Part shown: positions 48,961-61,600 of the stretch, in pieces | How the letters are laid out: each line of letters begins with the position of its first letter | Position numbering within the stretch: the stretch's first letter is position 1 | Assembly: GCA_037367405.1 (NCBI GenBank) | Contig: JAZKJV010010119.1 | Location: 682,001-746,000, forward strand | Length of the DNA stretch: 64,000 bases | Direction of reading: 5' to 3' | DNA from: Ottelia alismoides | Taxonomy: Eukaryota > Streptophyta > Magnoliopsida > Alismatales > Hydrocharitaceae | Position numbers and translations under genes: made by a program | The notes under the pieces: generated by a model | Databases searched by the model: none | What the model was told of the DNA's origin: nothing | Seen by the model: the letters and a program-made list of their open reading frames with translations, nothing else

Positions 48961-49039
48961 ATACATGTCTCAGCCTTCTCTCGGCACTCGACATGTAGCT
49001 CTCTATGAGTAAGACAAACAATCAACCCATGAATAATAT
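48961..49039. other. Junction between Ty3 pol remnant and the next LTR
   Basis: RT similarity ends near 48,960 and LTR similarity begins near 49,040, so gag, protease, leader and PBS of the pol-bearing copy are missing. Confidence 0.4.
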
Positions 49040-52000
49040 ATAGCAATGAAAACTAAGTGAGATGAAGTTTAATATACCCTATGTATAGTAGATAAGTAAT
49101 AGTGTTCGAACCACTAAGAACAATAGAGGATAGATATAATTATAATAATTAATAATTCATAGTAATTTTTGTATTTTTAGTCTTTTTCAAATTTTGCTAG
49201 GTTTTTAATTTCATGTGAACTTTTATGGATTTTTAATTATTTTATATACTTTAATTAATATTTTTATAATTTTAAATTTTATTTTCTTTTTAGTTTTGTT
49301 AATTTTTAGTTTCTTTTTATTTTAAAATGTAATATATATTTATATTTAATAATGATATAATAAAATATAAAAGTAATATAAAGTATATATAGGGTTTTTA
49401 GGTTTCTAAATATAAATAAATATACTCAAAATATAAATTTTTGTGTTTTTAATATTTTTTATGTTTTTGGTAATTTTATGGAGCATTTTTTCTAATTTTT
49501 TATGTATTTTTAAAGTATTAAAATATATAAAATAATGTATAAAATAATATAGATAAATTCCAATTTTAAAAATAGATAATAGTGTTTAAAATTCCCGAAA
49601 CTATTTTTTTATTTATGCTATATATAACAAGGAAAATATAAAATAATATTATTAAAATTTTAATAAATTTTTATTTATTTTAATGGGATTTTTAGTGTTT
49701 TGTTATTTTTAAGGTTTTGATTTTATTTTTTAGTGGTTTTTTAATATATAGAATATATAATAATGTACCTAATATTTTTTTTGAATTTTTAGAAGTGTTT
49801 TGATATTTTTTGGAATTTTAATTATTAAAAAATAAGAAAATACATGTTTTATATTTTCTATAAATAGGAAAATCAATCAAAATGCCTTGTGGAAAATATA
49901 CGTCAACAACCAGTGTCCCAAGCACTTATATTAATTTTCCTAGAATTTTTGGATAAATAAAAATGTCTATAACGGTGAATATACACAAAAATAAAATCTA
50001 CAGTTTATAGGGACTTGTTTGCATTTAATGGAAACAATTATATCATTTAATAGCAGGTCCTAAAATATTAGGAGCATGATTTTTTTTACAGTGCAACATG
50101 TGCCCCACAGGTGATGCAGGAGGATTGAGATGCAATATCCAGAATATTTAGGGATCGTTGTGTAAATGTTACATAAAATATTATTCTTAATATCATATTT
50201 ACAGGGTTTAAGAGTAAAACTAAAAAAAATGGTTGGGGTGACTGATATTTATCCACTTAAGGCGCTCATTGATGGTGTAGAGAGTGCTACATCACTCCAC
50301 TTAACCCGATCGAGTGGCTGACGTGGGGCTTCGTTTCTTTGTGAATGGATGACCCCGATTAAATCTGGGCCGCACCTTCTATTCGATGGCTCCGACGATA
50401 GCTGGATGAACGCCCAAGAAACAACTCCTGGAAGTTGCTTTGATCCTTGATTTTGCCATGCTTAGTCCACCTTCATCGACGTTGATAGGCTCATCAGCAT
50501 CTTGCTGCTCGGAGCCTTCAAATGGGCCCAGGTCGCATCGATGGGGACCTAGATAGTCTTCAAGGTTTAGCAACCTAAGAGTCTAAGTATGAGTCGAATC
50601 TATTCCCATGTGGGCCTCCAGGTCATATTCCTGTAGCAAAATGATTAAAGAGCATGAGGGGGACTCCCTCGATCCAAGATTGAAGATGAAAAGCATGCAG
50701 ATAGAGGGGGTGATGAAGCTCTATCATACGTCGATGGATAAGCTTCATTAGGCCTGATTCTTGACAATCATGGTGGTTTGATGAGGGATCTAATGAGGAA
50801 GATAGTGAGGATCGAGGTGGATGCTGAATGAATTTGAAATAGGGTCTTGGTGAAATAATGGCTACGATTAGTATTACGGCTACAAACAAGTAAAATTACA
50901 CTAAACTAATGCTAATTCTATTCCAAGGAAGGGAATGTCAATTGAAAAACCTAAGCAACAGCTCATAACTGACATGAAAAGCTTAGGAGCGGAGGACCAT
51001 GTTGAAGACGGAGCTTCGACTGTGGTGTACTGCTTCCTCCTCCTTATCCACACCGATGGGAAGGGGACTCCCACTGTCACCAAGAACTCTACCCAATGCT
51101 TCCCATGGGGTTACGTTAGAGGAAGAAGGATCCAACACAAAAAATGGGATTTGAGGTTGATTTATAAAAAAAAAGCAATGGGGATCCATAGATCACGAGA
51201 TTACTAGATGTGGAGTGTGTATATAGATAATCAGAATATGTCTCGTGGTGAAGGGTTGTATGGATAAAATGATTGGTGAAGGGCTCAAGGGCTGGAGTGG
51301 CGTGGATGAAGCGTGGAAATTGGGTGAAAATGGGTAGGTGGAATTCTCAAAGAAGTCAGAGAGGGGTTGTGGGGAAGAGCATGCATTTGACCCTTGGTCA
51401 ATGAACACATGCATACCATTGGTCCACGTAGGACCACTAGGGGACAAACTAACAAAGAAAAAGGAAAAAGAAATTAACATAAAATATCTACATATTTTAT
51501 TAGAAAAAAGTCATTACATAAAAAATATTTATTTATTTACTTAATATTAAATTATGATTTTTATTTTTTACACTATTATTTACTATGTTTAATTATTTAT
51601 ACACTATTTTGTAAGTATTTATTTATGTATATTTTGTGTATTCTTATTTATTTATAGTCATTTTTATACACAATGATATAATTAATTGGTTTAATTATTT
51701 ACAATATATTTAAATGCATGTTTATATTTTTTATTATATTTTTATAATTTTGTTTGTGTATTTAAATAAATGCATGTACGCTCATAATAGGTCTATTATA
51801 CCTATATTTTAATATCCTTTATTTATTTAATGGTATTTTAATGTCTTTATTTATGATTCTTCTTTGAATTATGATGTATATAATATATACAAGTGTTTAA
51901 AAATAAAGACGAGCCTAAATGTAAAGAATAATTTATTTGAATTTTATATACATGTTCACAGCATAATGGGGATAGAAAAGTTGACTTTTACATCTTTCTA

Positions 52001-52315
52001 TTTTTAATGAAACCACCTTCATTAGGTAGATAATTTAATTTTAAGAACAATAAAGGTGATTTTAATGAATTTTGAATTCATATGGAGGTTATATTGATCA
52101 TGGAATTTCATTTCGTAGTTTTTTTATATGTACGTACCAATCACTGTGCATCATTTTTATTGACAATAAATTTTGTATTTTTCTATACATTATTATGTAC
52201 AAGTTTCATATAGAACAAATCTTTATTTGAGATGTGTAAAATGGAAAATAAAATAAGTGCATAAATGGTTATTTATAAGGTATTGAATTAGGGCTTCTGT
52301 GGTATTCTTGTACAG
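49040..52315 (-). repeat. Ty3 LTR (about 3.3 kb)
   Basis: PPT at 52,327-52,342. Shares its 50,250-51,430 part with 20,240-21,450. Possible TATA box on the minus strand at 51,220-51,225. No PBS at the low end, so it is truncated there. Open frames at 50,379-51,480 have no motif. Confidence 0.6.
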
Positions 52316-52326
52316 TTTATGGACCC

Positions 52327-52376
52327 TATCTCCCCCTACTTTATTCCTAGTCGACCAAGTTAATATTAACTTGGTC
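52327..52376 (-). other. Polypurine tract with perfect 24-bp palindrome
   Basis: Arms GACCAAGTTAA and TTAACTTGGTC around a central TA (52,353-52,376), then minus-strand AAAGTAGGGGGAGATA (52,327-52,342). Confidence 0.75.
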
Positions 52377-52571
52377 TCGGGGTCTAGGTCATTCAATATC
52401 TTTGATACTTAATTTATTTTCCTTTTATTTTACTTTATTCCTTTATTTTGGAATAAACATTAGTATTTATACAGTATTTATAGGGTAAGTAATGAATATT
52501 ATTTTGTACAAATTATTGTTATTTACATGCATTTAAGTAGGTATTTAAGGCTAAAATGAAAGAATACACGC

Positions 52572-52590
52572 GATGAAATAGAGATTCATC
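52572..52590 (-). other. Conserved hairpin upstream of PPT
   Basis: Arms GATGAA/TTCATC with a 7-base loop; shorter stem than in the sister copies. Confidence 0.55.
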
Positions 52591-52697
52591 ACCCCCTATA
52601 CTTGTCGTTTGTAGTCCTTAGTAAACACTTACAAAAATGAGTGCATAAAAAGAAATGAAATAAAATACAACAACAACAACAAAGCCTTTTCCCACAA

Positions 52698-55600
52698 TTA
52701 AGTAGGGTCAGCTACATGGATTTTTCGCCTCCATTCAGATCTATCTTGGGTCAATCTCGGACTTATATCCAAAAAACTAAGATCTCTTCGTATAGTCTCT
52801 TTCCAACACTTCTTGGGTCGTCCTCGCCCTCTCTTAGCCGGATCAACATCCCAACACTCGCATCTCCTAACCGGTGCATCAGTTGACCTTCTTAGCAAAT
52901 GACCAAACCATCTTAAGCGGTTTTCTCGCATCTTATCCTCGATCGGAGCTACACCAACTTTCTTTCTGATTGCATCATTCCGAATCCGATCTTTACGTGT
53001 ATGTCCACACATCCATCTTAGCATTTTTATTTCTGCTACAGCCATTCTCTGCACATGTCTATGGTTCACAGGCCAACATTCAGAACCATAAAGCATAGCA
53101 GGTCTCATGGCTGCTTTGTAAAACTTTCCTTTAATTTTTAAAGGAATTTTCTTATCAAAGAGAACATCGGAGGCTCCTCTCCACTTTAGCCAGCCTGCAT
53201 TTATTCTATTAGTAATATCTCCATTAATTTCCCCATCATGTTGCAAAATAGATCCCAGATATCTAAATGAATCTCTCTTCTGAATGTTATCGTCACCAAT
53301 GTTAACCTCGATTCCTTCACCATTGCTTCCATCAAAGGTGCATTCCATATATTCAGTCTCAGCCCTACTTATACGAAAACCTTTAGTCTCTAATGCATGT
53401 CTCCAAACCTCAAGCTTCTCATTTACTCCATCTCTAGTCTTGTCAATAAGCACAATATCCTCAACAAATAACATACACCAAGGTAACTCATCCTGAATGT
53501 GACTTGTCAACTCATCCATAATCAAAGTAAAAAGAAATGGACTTAAAGTTGAACCTTGATGTAAACCAATGTTGATATCAAAATAGTCAGTCTTCCCCGT
53601 CGGGGTCCTTACACAGGATAAAGCCCTATCATACATATCCTTTATGAGATTAATGTATAGGATAGGTACTTGTCTCTTCTCCAAAACTCTCCACAGTATC
53701 TCTCGTGGGACGGAATCATAAGCCTTCTCCAAATCAATAAAGATCATATGAAGATTCTTCCTTTTAGCTCTATAAATCTCCATTGTTCTCCTCAGCAAAT
53801 GGATGGCTTCAATAGTTGAGCGACCTGGCATGAATCCGAATTGATTTTCTTTTACTTGGGAAACTTGCCTCAACCTTCTTTTGATCACACGTTCCCAAAT
53901 TTTCATAGTGTGACTCATCAGCTTGATACCTCTGTAATTTGAACAATTTTGAATGTCTCCTTTGTTCTTATAAAGAGGCACCACGATACTCCTCCTCCAA
54001 TCTTCAGGCATTTTCTTGCTTCGCCAAATAACATTGAATAGATTCGTAAGCCAAGTCAAACCACGCTCACCTAAAACTTTCCATACTTCTACAGGGATGC
54101 CATCCGGTCCAACACCATTCCCAGGTCTCATAACCTTCAAAGCCTCCTCTACTTCTTTTCTTTGTATTCGTCTATAGCATGCACGATTCAAGTAACTTTC
54201 ACTGCTAGCTAGATCACCCAAAGTGATCTCTCAATTTCTTTCTCCAATGAAAAGTTTATGGAAGTACTGCTCCCATCTAGTCTCTATATCCTTCTGAGTA
54301 ACAAGCACGTGACCTTCCTTGTTCTTAATGCATCTCACTTGAGAAAGGTCTTTGGTCTTTCTTTCTCTTGCTTTGGCCAACCTGAATATATCCTTCTGGC
54401 CCTCCTTAGAGTTGAGATTTTTATACAAAACCTCATAAGCTTTTGACTTATCTTTGCTTACAGCCTTCTTTGCTTCCTTCATTGCTATTTTATAGTATGT
54501 GACAGTTTCCTCTGTTCTATCCTTATACATAGCTTTAAAGCAAGCTCTTTTAATTTTTAGCTTCTCTTGCACCCCTTCACTCCACCACCAAGCCTCCTTT
54601 TGACCCGGAGCTCCTCCTTTTGACTCGCCTAGCATCTCTTTGGCTACCTTCGGATACAAGATGCTACTGCCTCCCACATCTCGTTTGCACTACCGCTACA
54701 ATCCCAATATAAGTCTTCTAAAACCTTCTCCCTGAAGCTTGATTGCTTCAGCGGAAGATTCCACCACCTAGTTCTAGTGATCTTAAGAACCTTCCTTTTC
54801 TTTACAAGCCCTTTTATTTGTAAATCCAAGACTAACAAGCGATGCTGGGTTGTCAAACTCTCTCCAGGGATTACTTTACAATCTTTGCAACACAACCGAT
54901 CTCTTCTCCTCAACGCAAAGTAATCTATCTGTGTTCTAATTGAGCCACTCTTATAAGTAATTAAATGCTCCTCCCTCTTCTTGAAAAGAGTGTTTGCTAT
55001 GAAAAGATCATATGCTTTTACAAAATCCAGAATGACTTTTCCCTCTTCGTTTCTATCCCCAAAACCATGTACTCCATGTACACTTGCATACTCTGAAACA
55101 TCTTTTCCCACATATCCATTAAGATCTCCACCTATGCAAACCATCTCTCTCTGTGGGATTCCTTGTAAAATCTTATCCAGATCCTCCCAAAAAGCTTGTT
55201 TAGTCCTTTCATCTAAACCAATTTGCGGTGCATAAACTGAGATGATATTCAGAATTTCTTCTTCAAGCACAACCTTTAGCAAAATAATCCGATCCCCAAA
55301 TCTTTGCACCTCAACCACACAATCCTTAAAATCTTTATGAACAACCACTCCAACACCGTTTCTGCCCTTATCTTTACCTAAATACCAAATTTTAAAGCCT
55401 GTCTTCTCGATCTCCCTTGCTTTCTCTCCAACCCATCTAGTCTCTTGAAGACATAATATATGGATCTTCCTTATTTCCATTGTATCCACTAAAGTACCGA
55501 TATTCCAACTACCAATCCATAACTTCCTTTGCAATCTCTTTTGGACTAACTTCTTTACTCGCATGCGTCCATTATGCGAGAACCCTTGTGAATTTTGGAC

Positions 55601-55831
55601 TGCATCCGGGCGGTGATGCAGCGGAACTAGCTTATTTACCCGCATGCGTTCCTCATGCGAGAACCCTTGTAAATTTTGAACTACATCCAGGCTGCGATGT
55701 AGCGGCCCTTGCCAATTTTTCATTGCATTCGGGCGATGCAACGCGTCGCAAGTAGGGAACGCCCCAACGAAATCTGTATGTTTGCTTAAATCCATGTTTA
55801 AAAGATCCGAACGGTTTCGAGATAAATTCAT
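52698..55831 (-). pseudogene. RTE LINE polyprotein: AP endonuclease and reverse transcriptase (broken)
   Basis: Endonuclease part (54,644-55,831): SWNIGTL, catalytic E in LCLQETRW, GGDLNG, QIDYF and TQHRL are all present; the stretch after GTL is a few residues shorter than usual. A plausible start is the ATG at 55,831 or 55,795, because the longer frame upstream lies outside the element. The frame breaks at about 54,650 (one base lost near CGAAGG), continues to a TGA at 54,231-54,233, and resumes in the same frame through the RT (to 52,698). RT motifs: GPDGIPVEVWK, NYRGI, FGFMPGRST, FIDLEKAYDSVP, GLHQGSTLSPFLF. The catalytic FADD box reads FVED (codon 53,460-53,462 is GAG), so the first Asp of the pair is Glu. 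The C-terminal domain ends RGRGRPKK..W and WRRKIHVADPT as in plant RTE. Confidence 0.88.
55541..55740 (-). repeat. 81-bp (27-codon) in-frame repeat in the LINE N-terminus
   Basis: The unit beginning CGCATGCGT at 55,560 recurs at 55,641, with a partial third copy near 55,698. It encodes LHRSLDVVQNLQGFSHEERM-like then LHHRPDAVQNSQGFSHNGRM-like segments. Confidence 0.75.
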
Positions 55832-55837
55832 AAATAG

Positions 55838-58121
55838 TAAAATAAAGAAAAAAAACAAATAATTCAGAATGATATTTATTCTTAAACTTATCTCATAAAA
55901 ACAAAGTTTGGATCTCAATTACGACCTTTAGATTGTTAGTTTGTTCAGAACCACATTCAGATTAGGAATTGGGACTCAACATCCCTTAGGTTCCTTGATG
56001 CTTTATTCAGTTCAACCCAATATCCTGGTTAGAACTATCCTTTTAGACATATAGTCTCTTAGCCTTGAAATGATAAGTACCATGTGTGTGAACTATGTTT
56101 CCTCTTCCCGGATAAATAGTTGAACTATGAAGTGGTCTCCTTCTATGGTAAATCATCCTTAGGGAGATGGATATGTCAATTTGAGTTCATGTACGTGCTA
56201 GTGCACAACAAAGGAGGGAGAAGCTAGAAGAACAGTCCGTTGTAGTTGCATTTCCTTATGAAGCTCGGTTAGTGTGATCAAGTCTCCACCAAGAAGTAGG
56301 CCTTTTCTGGAAGCTAAAATTTTTTGGAATTTTTGGTATAGGCTTCTTTTTTGGATATTTATTTGTTTGGCATCTCTCTACATTCATGTTTCGCCCTAAC
56401 AGATATAGAATCTTTTGTTCCACCCATGTTTTGGGGTCTTAAAAAATTATGCTAGCAGACCATTCCTAATTCGAAATCGTTACATGTCTATGCTACTAGA
56501 GGAACACTGGGTTGAAGTACCGATTTCAACACTCCCCAAGAATGGTTCTTGAGTCACCCTTGACGAAGTAGCCTAGTATCATCCCGACTTAGACTCCAAG
56601 ATATTTCAACAATCCATCTTGGTTGAGCTATGTGCTGAGTGCGAGGTCTCAAGTCAAGCCATTGTCTTAAGAGTCGTACAGATGACATGAATGGTTCTAG
56701 TTAGACACAATAAATCGACTCATGAACACAGTCTCATAGAACCTAAAGAATTAACTCAAAGTCACCTGAAATGTCCCAATCACGTCATTAATAGATTCCT
56801 CTAAATTAAGTGGATTAATATCTAGACCAAGCTCCAATATTTAGATTTTTAGTTGTCAACATCATTCTGGAAAATGCTAATGCAATACAATGCAAAAAAG
56901 GAATTTTATGAAATTATTTTCTGATTTTGAGCTTTTTGTAATTTTTTCAAAGGTTTTGTAAATTTTTAGGAAGTTTTGAAAACATTTTTCAAAATTTTAG
57001 ATATTTTTTAAATTTTGCACATTTTTATAGATTTTCTGAAGAAGGTTAGTGCATGGTATATGCACAAAATATTTATACAGGGATGCGTGTGTGATTACAA
57101 TATATTTTACACACAAGTATACATAAGTTAAATGTTAGATGTTTATTCATAGGTTTTAAATTCATGGATTATACAAGGGTTATAAAGAATTTTTTTTGAG
57201 TTGTTATTTGATACAATTATCTACAAGGTTCTCAAAACATTTGAAAATATTTTTTACAAATATTTTACAAATATCATGAAAACTTATTTGTACATAATTT
57301 TACAAATAATTTTATAAATATCTACAAAGGTTTAAAATCATTTTTGCAAAGATTTTTCACTGGTATACATAAATCTTTCAAAATAGTTCACATCTGTTTT
57401 TCCAAATCGGTTGCAAAGTAATTTTCAAAACAATTTTATTCAAGAAAATAAAACAAATATTTACAAATATATACATATATTTTTGCAAATGTTTGAAAAT
57501 ATTTTACAAAAATTTTCCAAACGATTTTCAAAATACTTTTTAAAACACTTCAAAACTATTTTTCAAATCATTTTTAACCTATTTATTAGTTAACTTTACA
57601 AAGAATTTTATTATATCTTTGAATTCTATACCAATTATTTTTAAGAGCGATATTATTGAAAATACATTGAAATATATATGTAATATGTATGACCCTTCTA
57701 TACTTAGCACGAACTATGTCCTCATAGATCGAAGAGAGACAAGGAAGACATAACTCGTGCCGAGTATAGAAAAGTCTATACTACAACGACTTAATCAAAG
57801 AATAAGAAGTTGATCGTCACCTCTATGCTTAAGATCAACTAATCCTGAGTATAGCAGAATATATACAAAATGGAAATGATCGAGGATTAGAATATACAAA
57901 ATCATCGGTTTGGTGTGTCTCCCCCCTATACCTAAGGTAAATTTTCCCTAAGTATTGATAGAATATCAATAAGTTCAGGGACACACGAGAGAATAAATAA
58001 GGAGAACCCGAATACATTCATCCCCCATAAACATAAGAAGTATAAAACATATGAATGGGGTTAATGGAATAATGGATGAATGAAAGAAATGAAAAGAAGA
58101 AAAAAAGAAAAACGAAATTAA
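55838..58121 (-). mobile_element. Ty3 internal region, non-coding 3' part
   Basis: Resumes the Ty3 sequence after the LINE. 55,860-56,830 matches 26,690-27,720 and 34,130-34,946. 56,870-57,660 is AT-rich. 57,685-58,040 is the stem-loop array. No gene. Confidence 0.6.
57685..58040 (-). other. Stem-loop array, third copy
   Basis: CTATACTTAGCACGA pairs with TCGTGCCGAGTATAG (57,690-57,768); CTATGCTTAAGAT with ATCCTGAGTATAG (57,823-57,855); CCTATACCTAAGG with CCTAAGTATTGATAG (57,925-57,961); half-arm at 58,020. Confidence 0.6.
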
Positions 58122-58361
58122 TCACATATATTTTTTGGATGAATTACCTGAATCTTCTGATGCTGCTAAGAGATCTTCATCAAACACGTCCTCAATAGAA
58201 TCGACAATGGCCATGAATCTATCATGCTCTAAATATGGCTTCAACAACTGACCGGTGAGACCAAATGGTTGTGTGTCAGATGGCAATTCTGATATGAGAA
58301 TGCTTCCATTCTTATACACAATTTTTACGATGAAGGGCATGATGAATTGCCATTCATGCAC
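58122..58361 (-). pseudogene. Ty3 integrase C-terminal fragment
   Basis: MHEWQFIMPFIVKIVYKNGS then SELPSDTQPFGLTGQLLKPY matches the C-terminal part of Ty3 integrase (family form ..G...V.GQRLKPY) and parallels 46,659-46,860. The rest of pol is missing: at 58,362-58,375 the sequence switches to a plus-strand element. Confidence 0.65.
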
Positions 58362-58374
58362 ATTTATTCATTCA

Positions 58375-58609
58375 TTTTAGACTTTAATCACTAGATAAAG
58401 GCATGTAAATACCAATAACATACTTGATTTAACATATGTACAATGACCTCTATATTCTATATAAATGCATGCATTAAAACCCTAAAGTGTAGGAATGCAT
58501 AAAAGAAAAGAAAAATAAAGGAAGTGTCCTAGACACTTACTGATCCTGACCCTGAGACCAAGTCAAACATTGACTTGGTCGACAAGGAACAAAGTAGGGG
58601 GAGATAGCA
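58375..58609 (+). mobile_element. 3' end of a plus-strand Ty3 internal region with hairpins and PPT
   Basis: Hairpin AAGTGTC-CTA-GACACTT (58,522-58,538), then hairpin GACCAAGTCAA-ACA-TTGACTTGGTC (58,556-58,580), then the PPT AAAGTAGGGGGAGATA (58,591-58,606). All are in the plus orientation, opposite to the element below. Confidence 0.75.
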
Positions 58610-61600
58610 CAGAAAAACCACATGAAAACAAGTAATAAAAACCATATTTTTCTTGTCAATATATTGATTTTGGGAACCATTTTATTATTTTTTATTCATA
58701 AATTAAATCAATAAACTCTCAACATGAAACTTATAGATAAAATGTAAGTAAAAATATAAAATTTATTTCATATAAAAATAATGCACAGTGCCTGGAACAC
58801 AAAAAATAAAAAGCCGCAAAGAAAACTTCTCAGACATGTATCTTGTCCATATAGTCTCAAAATGCACAAAATCACCTTTAATTGTATATAACTTTTAATA
58901 AGTTATCTAATGAAGGTGGTTTCATTTAATTTGGAGTTAAGACATAGAAGTTGACATTTGGTCCCTCATTGTGCAACATACCTATATAAAATAATCAATT
59001 TATTTATCTTTATATTTTTATGTTTCTTATATTTTATAAAATTGTACATAATACTTAAAATCCATGAATATAATACCATTAAAATAAAATCATCAAAAAT
59101 ACACTAAAATAAATAGTGTACTTTACTACATAGGTAAATGTACCTATAAAGTACCTATAATAATTGTATATGTATTTGTTTAAGGGCATAAACAACTTCA
59201 GAAAAATACAAGAAAATAATTGCGGACCATCTAGTTTTGATCTTGTCGACTAATCTAGACGAAACCCTAGCTCCCTTTTATCTTTTTCCAGCCGACTATA
59301 AATAAGCCTTCATCTCCTCTTGTGCTTTGTTGATCCCTTTCCGTCGCTCGTAACCCCTAGAACACATCTTTGATTGTTGCCCTTGTGACAGGAGGCTACT
59401 GGTCACGTTTTATGGCGTGGAGAAGGGAGAAGGAGGTTGCAACTCGCTTAAGCTTTTCCTGGTCGACAGCCGCTCCCAGCCCCTTTAGGATGGTGATCCT
59501 TTTATTTTTTTTCTCTTTTCAGTTCCTTATATAAGCCTAAGCATATATTTTCATTCAATTTCGTTTGATTTTGTTTATATTATCCAAATCTAAAAAAATT
59601 CGATCATTGGTGCTCTCATCTTTGGCATTCTTCTCTGCTGTTCCGACCATCCGCCACCGCCGTTGTCACCTCCATCAGACTCCATTATCGCTTCTCCTTC
59701 TTCTTGATCTCCTCACGTACCTCGATTCATCGTGGATAGAGTCCCCCAGGCCAAATCCGTCCCTCATCGGAGGGCCTCTTCCCCGCTCCGCTCACCTATT
59801 CCTTTGCTACTTTTTGGGCTTTAAGTCTTCGCCTTATAGCCCTTGAACTAACAGTGCAAGCCTCTCATCTCCAAGACACCATCTAGAGCTCTGTTGTTGA
59901 GCTGAAGTTGCTCCAGGTTCGTCGTGCTTCTCCGACCTCCAGGACCCCATCATTGGGTCCTGGACTTCCTTTTGACTCTCAACAGCTACGAAATCACTGC
60001 AGTAACCTTCTACGACAATCAGCTGCTCGAGAGAGGCTCGGAGCGAGGAGATCTATCGGATCAAAGCAGCTCAAGGCGCATGTTCTTCCCATGTTCTTTA
60101 TGAGTGCTTCTTTATCGTTGGATCAGGAACGTGTTGTCAGGCACTCCAGTTGCTGTTGGATTGAGCTCGTCATCAGTCATCAGATCCATTTGAGGATCCG
60201 ATCTATATTGTCCAGTCGCGAACCAGTACTTGGCCATTTAGGTCCTTGATCAAGTTAAGTGAGCGCGCCTCAACCGTTCGTTAGCGCACAGAGGGGGTAC
60301 ATTTGCATATTTCTCCTTCTTTTTGGTACTTATTATCTGATCCTGTAAATATTTAGGCTAGTTTAAAAATTTGCTGATAATTTGCATTTGAAACCCTATG
60401 TTTTATGCTCGTGCGGTCCCACGTAAGGGTTTTGTGGGTAATGTGCACTATCTATCCCGTGGTTTTGGGGATCTTTCATGGAAATATTGAAAATATTTTG
60501 CAAAATTGCAATTTAGTCCCTACTAGTTTATTTTGAAATCACTTTTATTGGAAACTTGATTGGATGCCCCTTAGAAGTTATTTATTTGCATATATACCCT
60601 TTCCCAATGTTTCTATATTGTAAAATTCATTGGAAAATGTGTGCTAATGACCCTGGATTTTGTTGATTTATTAGAAATGCATGATTGAGGTTTCTTAAAT
60701 TGCAGATTAGTCTATGTATGTTGTTTTTAATTGTTTGCTTTTGTTTCAATTGTAATAATTACTAAATTAACTCAAAAGATCTTAGGAAAATTAATTTGAA
60801 TACCATACATTCTATTATATCACGTACATTTCAGTTAAGGTACTTGTTATTATTTTTCTATTTAAAAATTACAAAACTAGCTCCATTTTACTATTTAACT
60901 TGGAAAATCTTAAAAAATAAAATATAGATCTAAAAATTACAAAACAATTAGGGTAGGCATATTTTATTTTCTACTACCACATATCCAAAATTCATAAAAA
61001 TATGAAACAAAAATCTTAAAAATTGCAAAATATAAAATACCCTAAATTATCATAAAAAATTTATAAAATAAAAAAATTTATTGAAAAGCTTGAATTTTTC
61101 TTTTTTTATTCTCTATATAGAAAAAATTATTTCCGGCTCTTTCTAACCTGATATATATTTTTTATGCCCTTCTGAAGTTCCTATATTTTTTACCTTATTT
61201 TGTACATTTAAAAAATGAAAAAAAGACTCTTCTATATATCTCTGTATATATCTCTCACATATATCTATATTATTATAATATTTATTATCTTATTTATTAT
61301 TATATTTTATTTAAAAACATTTGCAAAATGTAAATAAAAAATATGAATAAAAAACATAATAAAATTAATTAAGAATCCACAAAATTACATAAAAATCTAA
61401 TTAGGTTGCAAAACAAACAATTTTGTGCTTGATTCCTTGAGTTGGGTTTCATTTTTGTAGTTTATCCCTGATTTCTCCCATGGATGATACTCTACATGTT
61501 TGCCCATGCACATTTCATGTAGAGTTAAATAAATTTCATAACTTACACACTTGAATGATCTCCTTACACATATACATCAGTGGTTTAGATTGAATGCTTG

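Larger units (their letters stand above)
52668..55837 (-). mobile_element. RTE-clade LINE, inactive
   Basis: A 3.17-kb non-LTR retrotransposon flanked by TAAAATA at 52,661-52,667 and 55,838-55,844. Its 3' end carries the short repeat tail expected of RTE elements (minus strand GGCTTTGTTGTTGTTGTTG, 52,668-52,686), not poly-A. It encodes endonuclease then RT in one frame family, broken by one frameshift and one stop. It interrupts the non-coding 3' part of a Ty3 element: the flanks join into sequence that is continuous at 26,600-26,700 and 34,060-34,150. Confidence 0.85.

Noticed and set aside
59565..60249. Two plus-strand frames of 93 and 113 residues
   Set aside because: Inside the Ty3 LTR leader, different phases, no motif.
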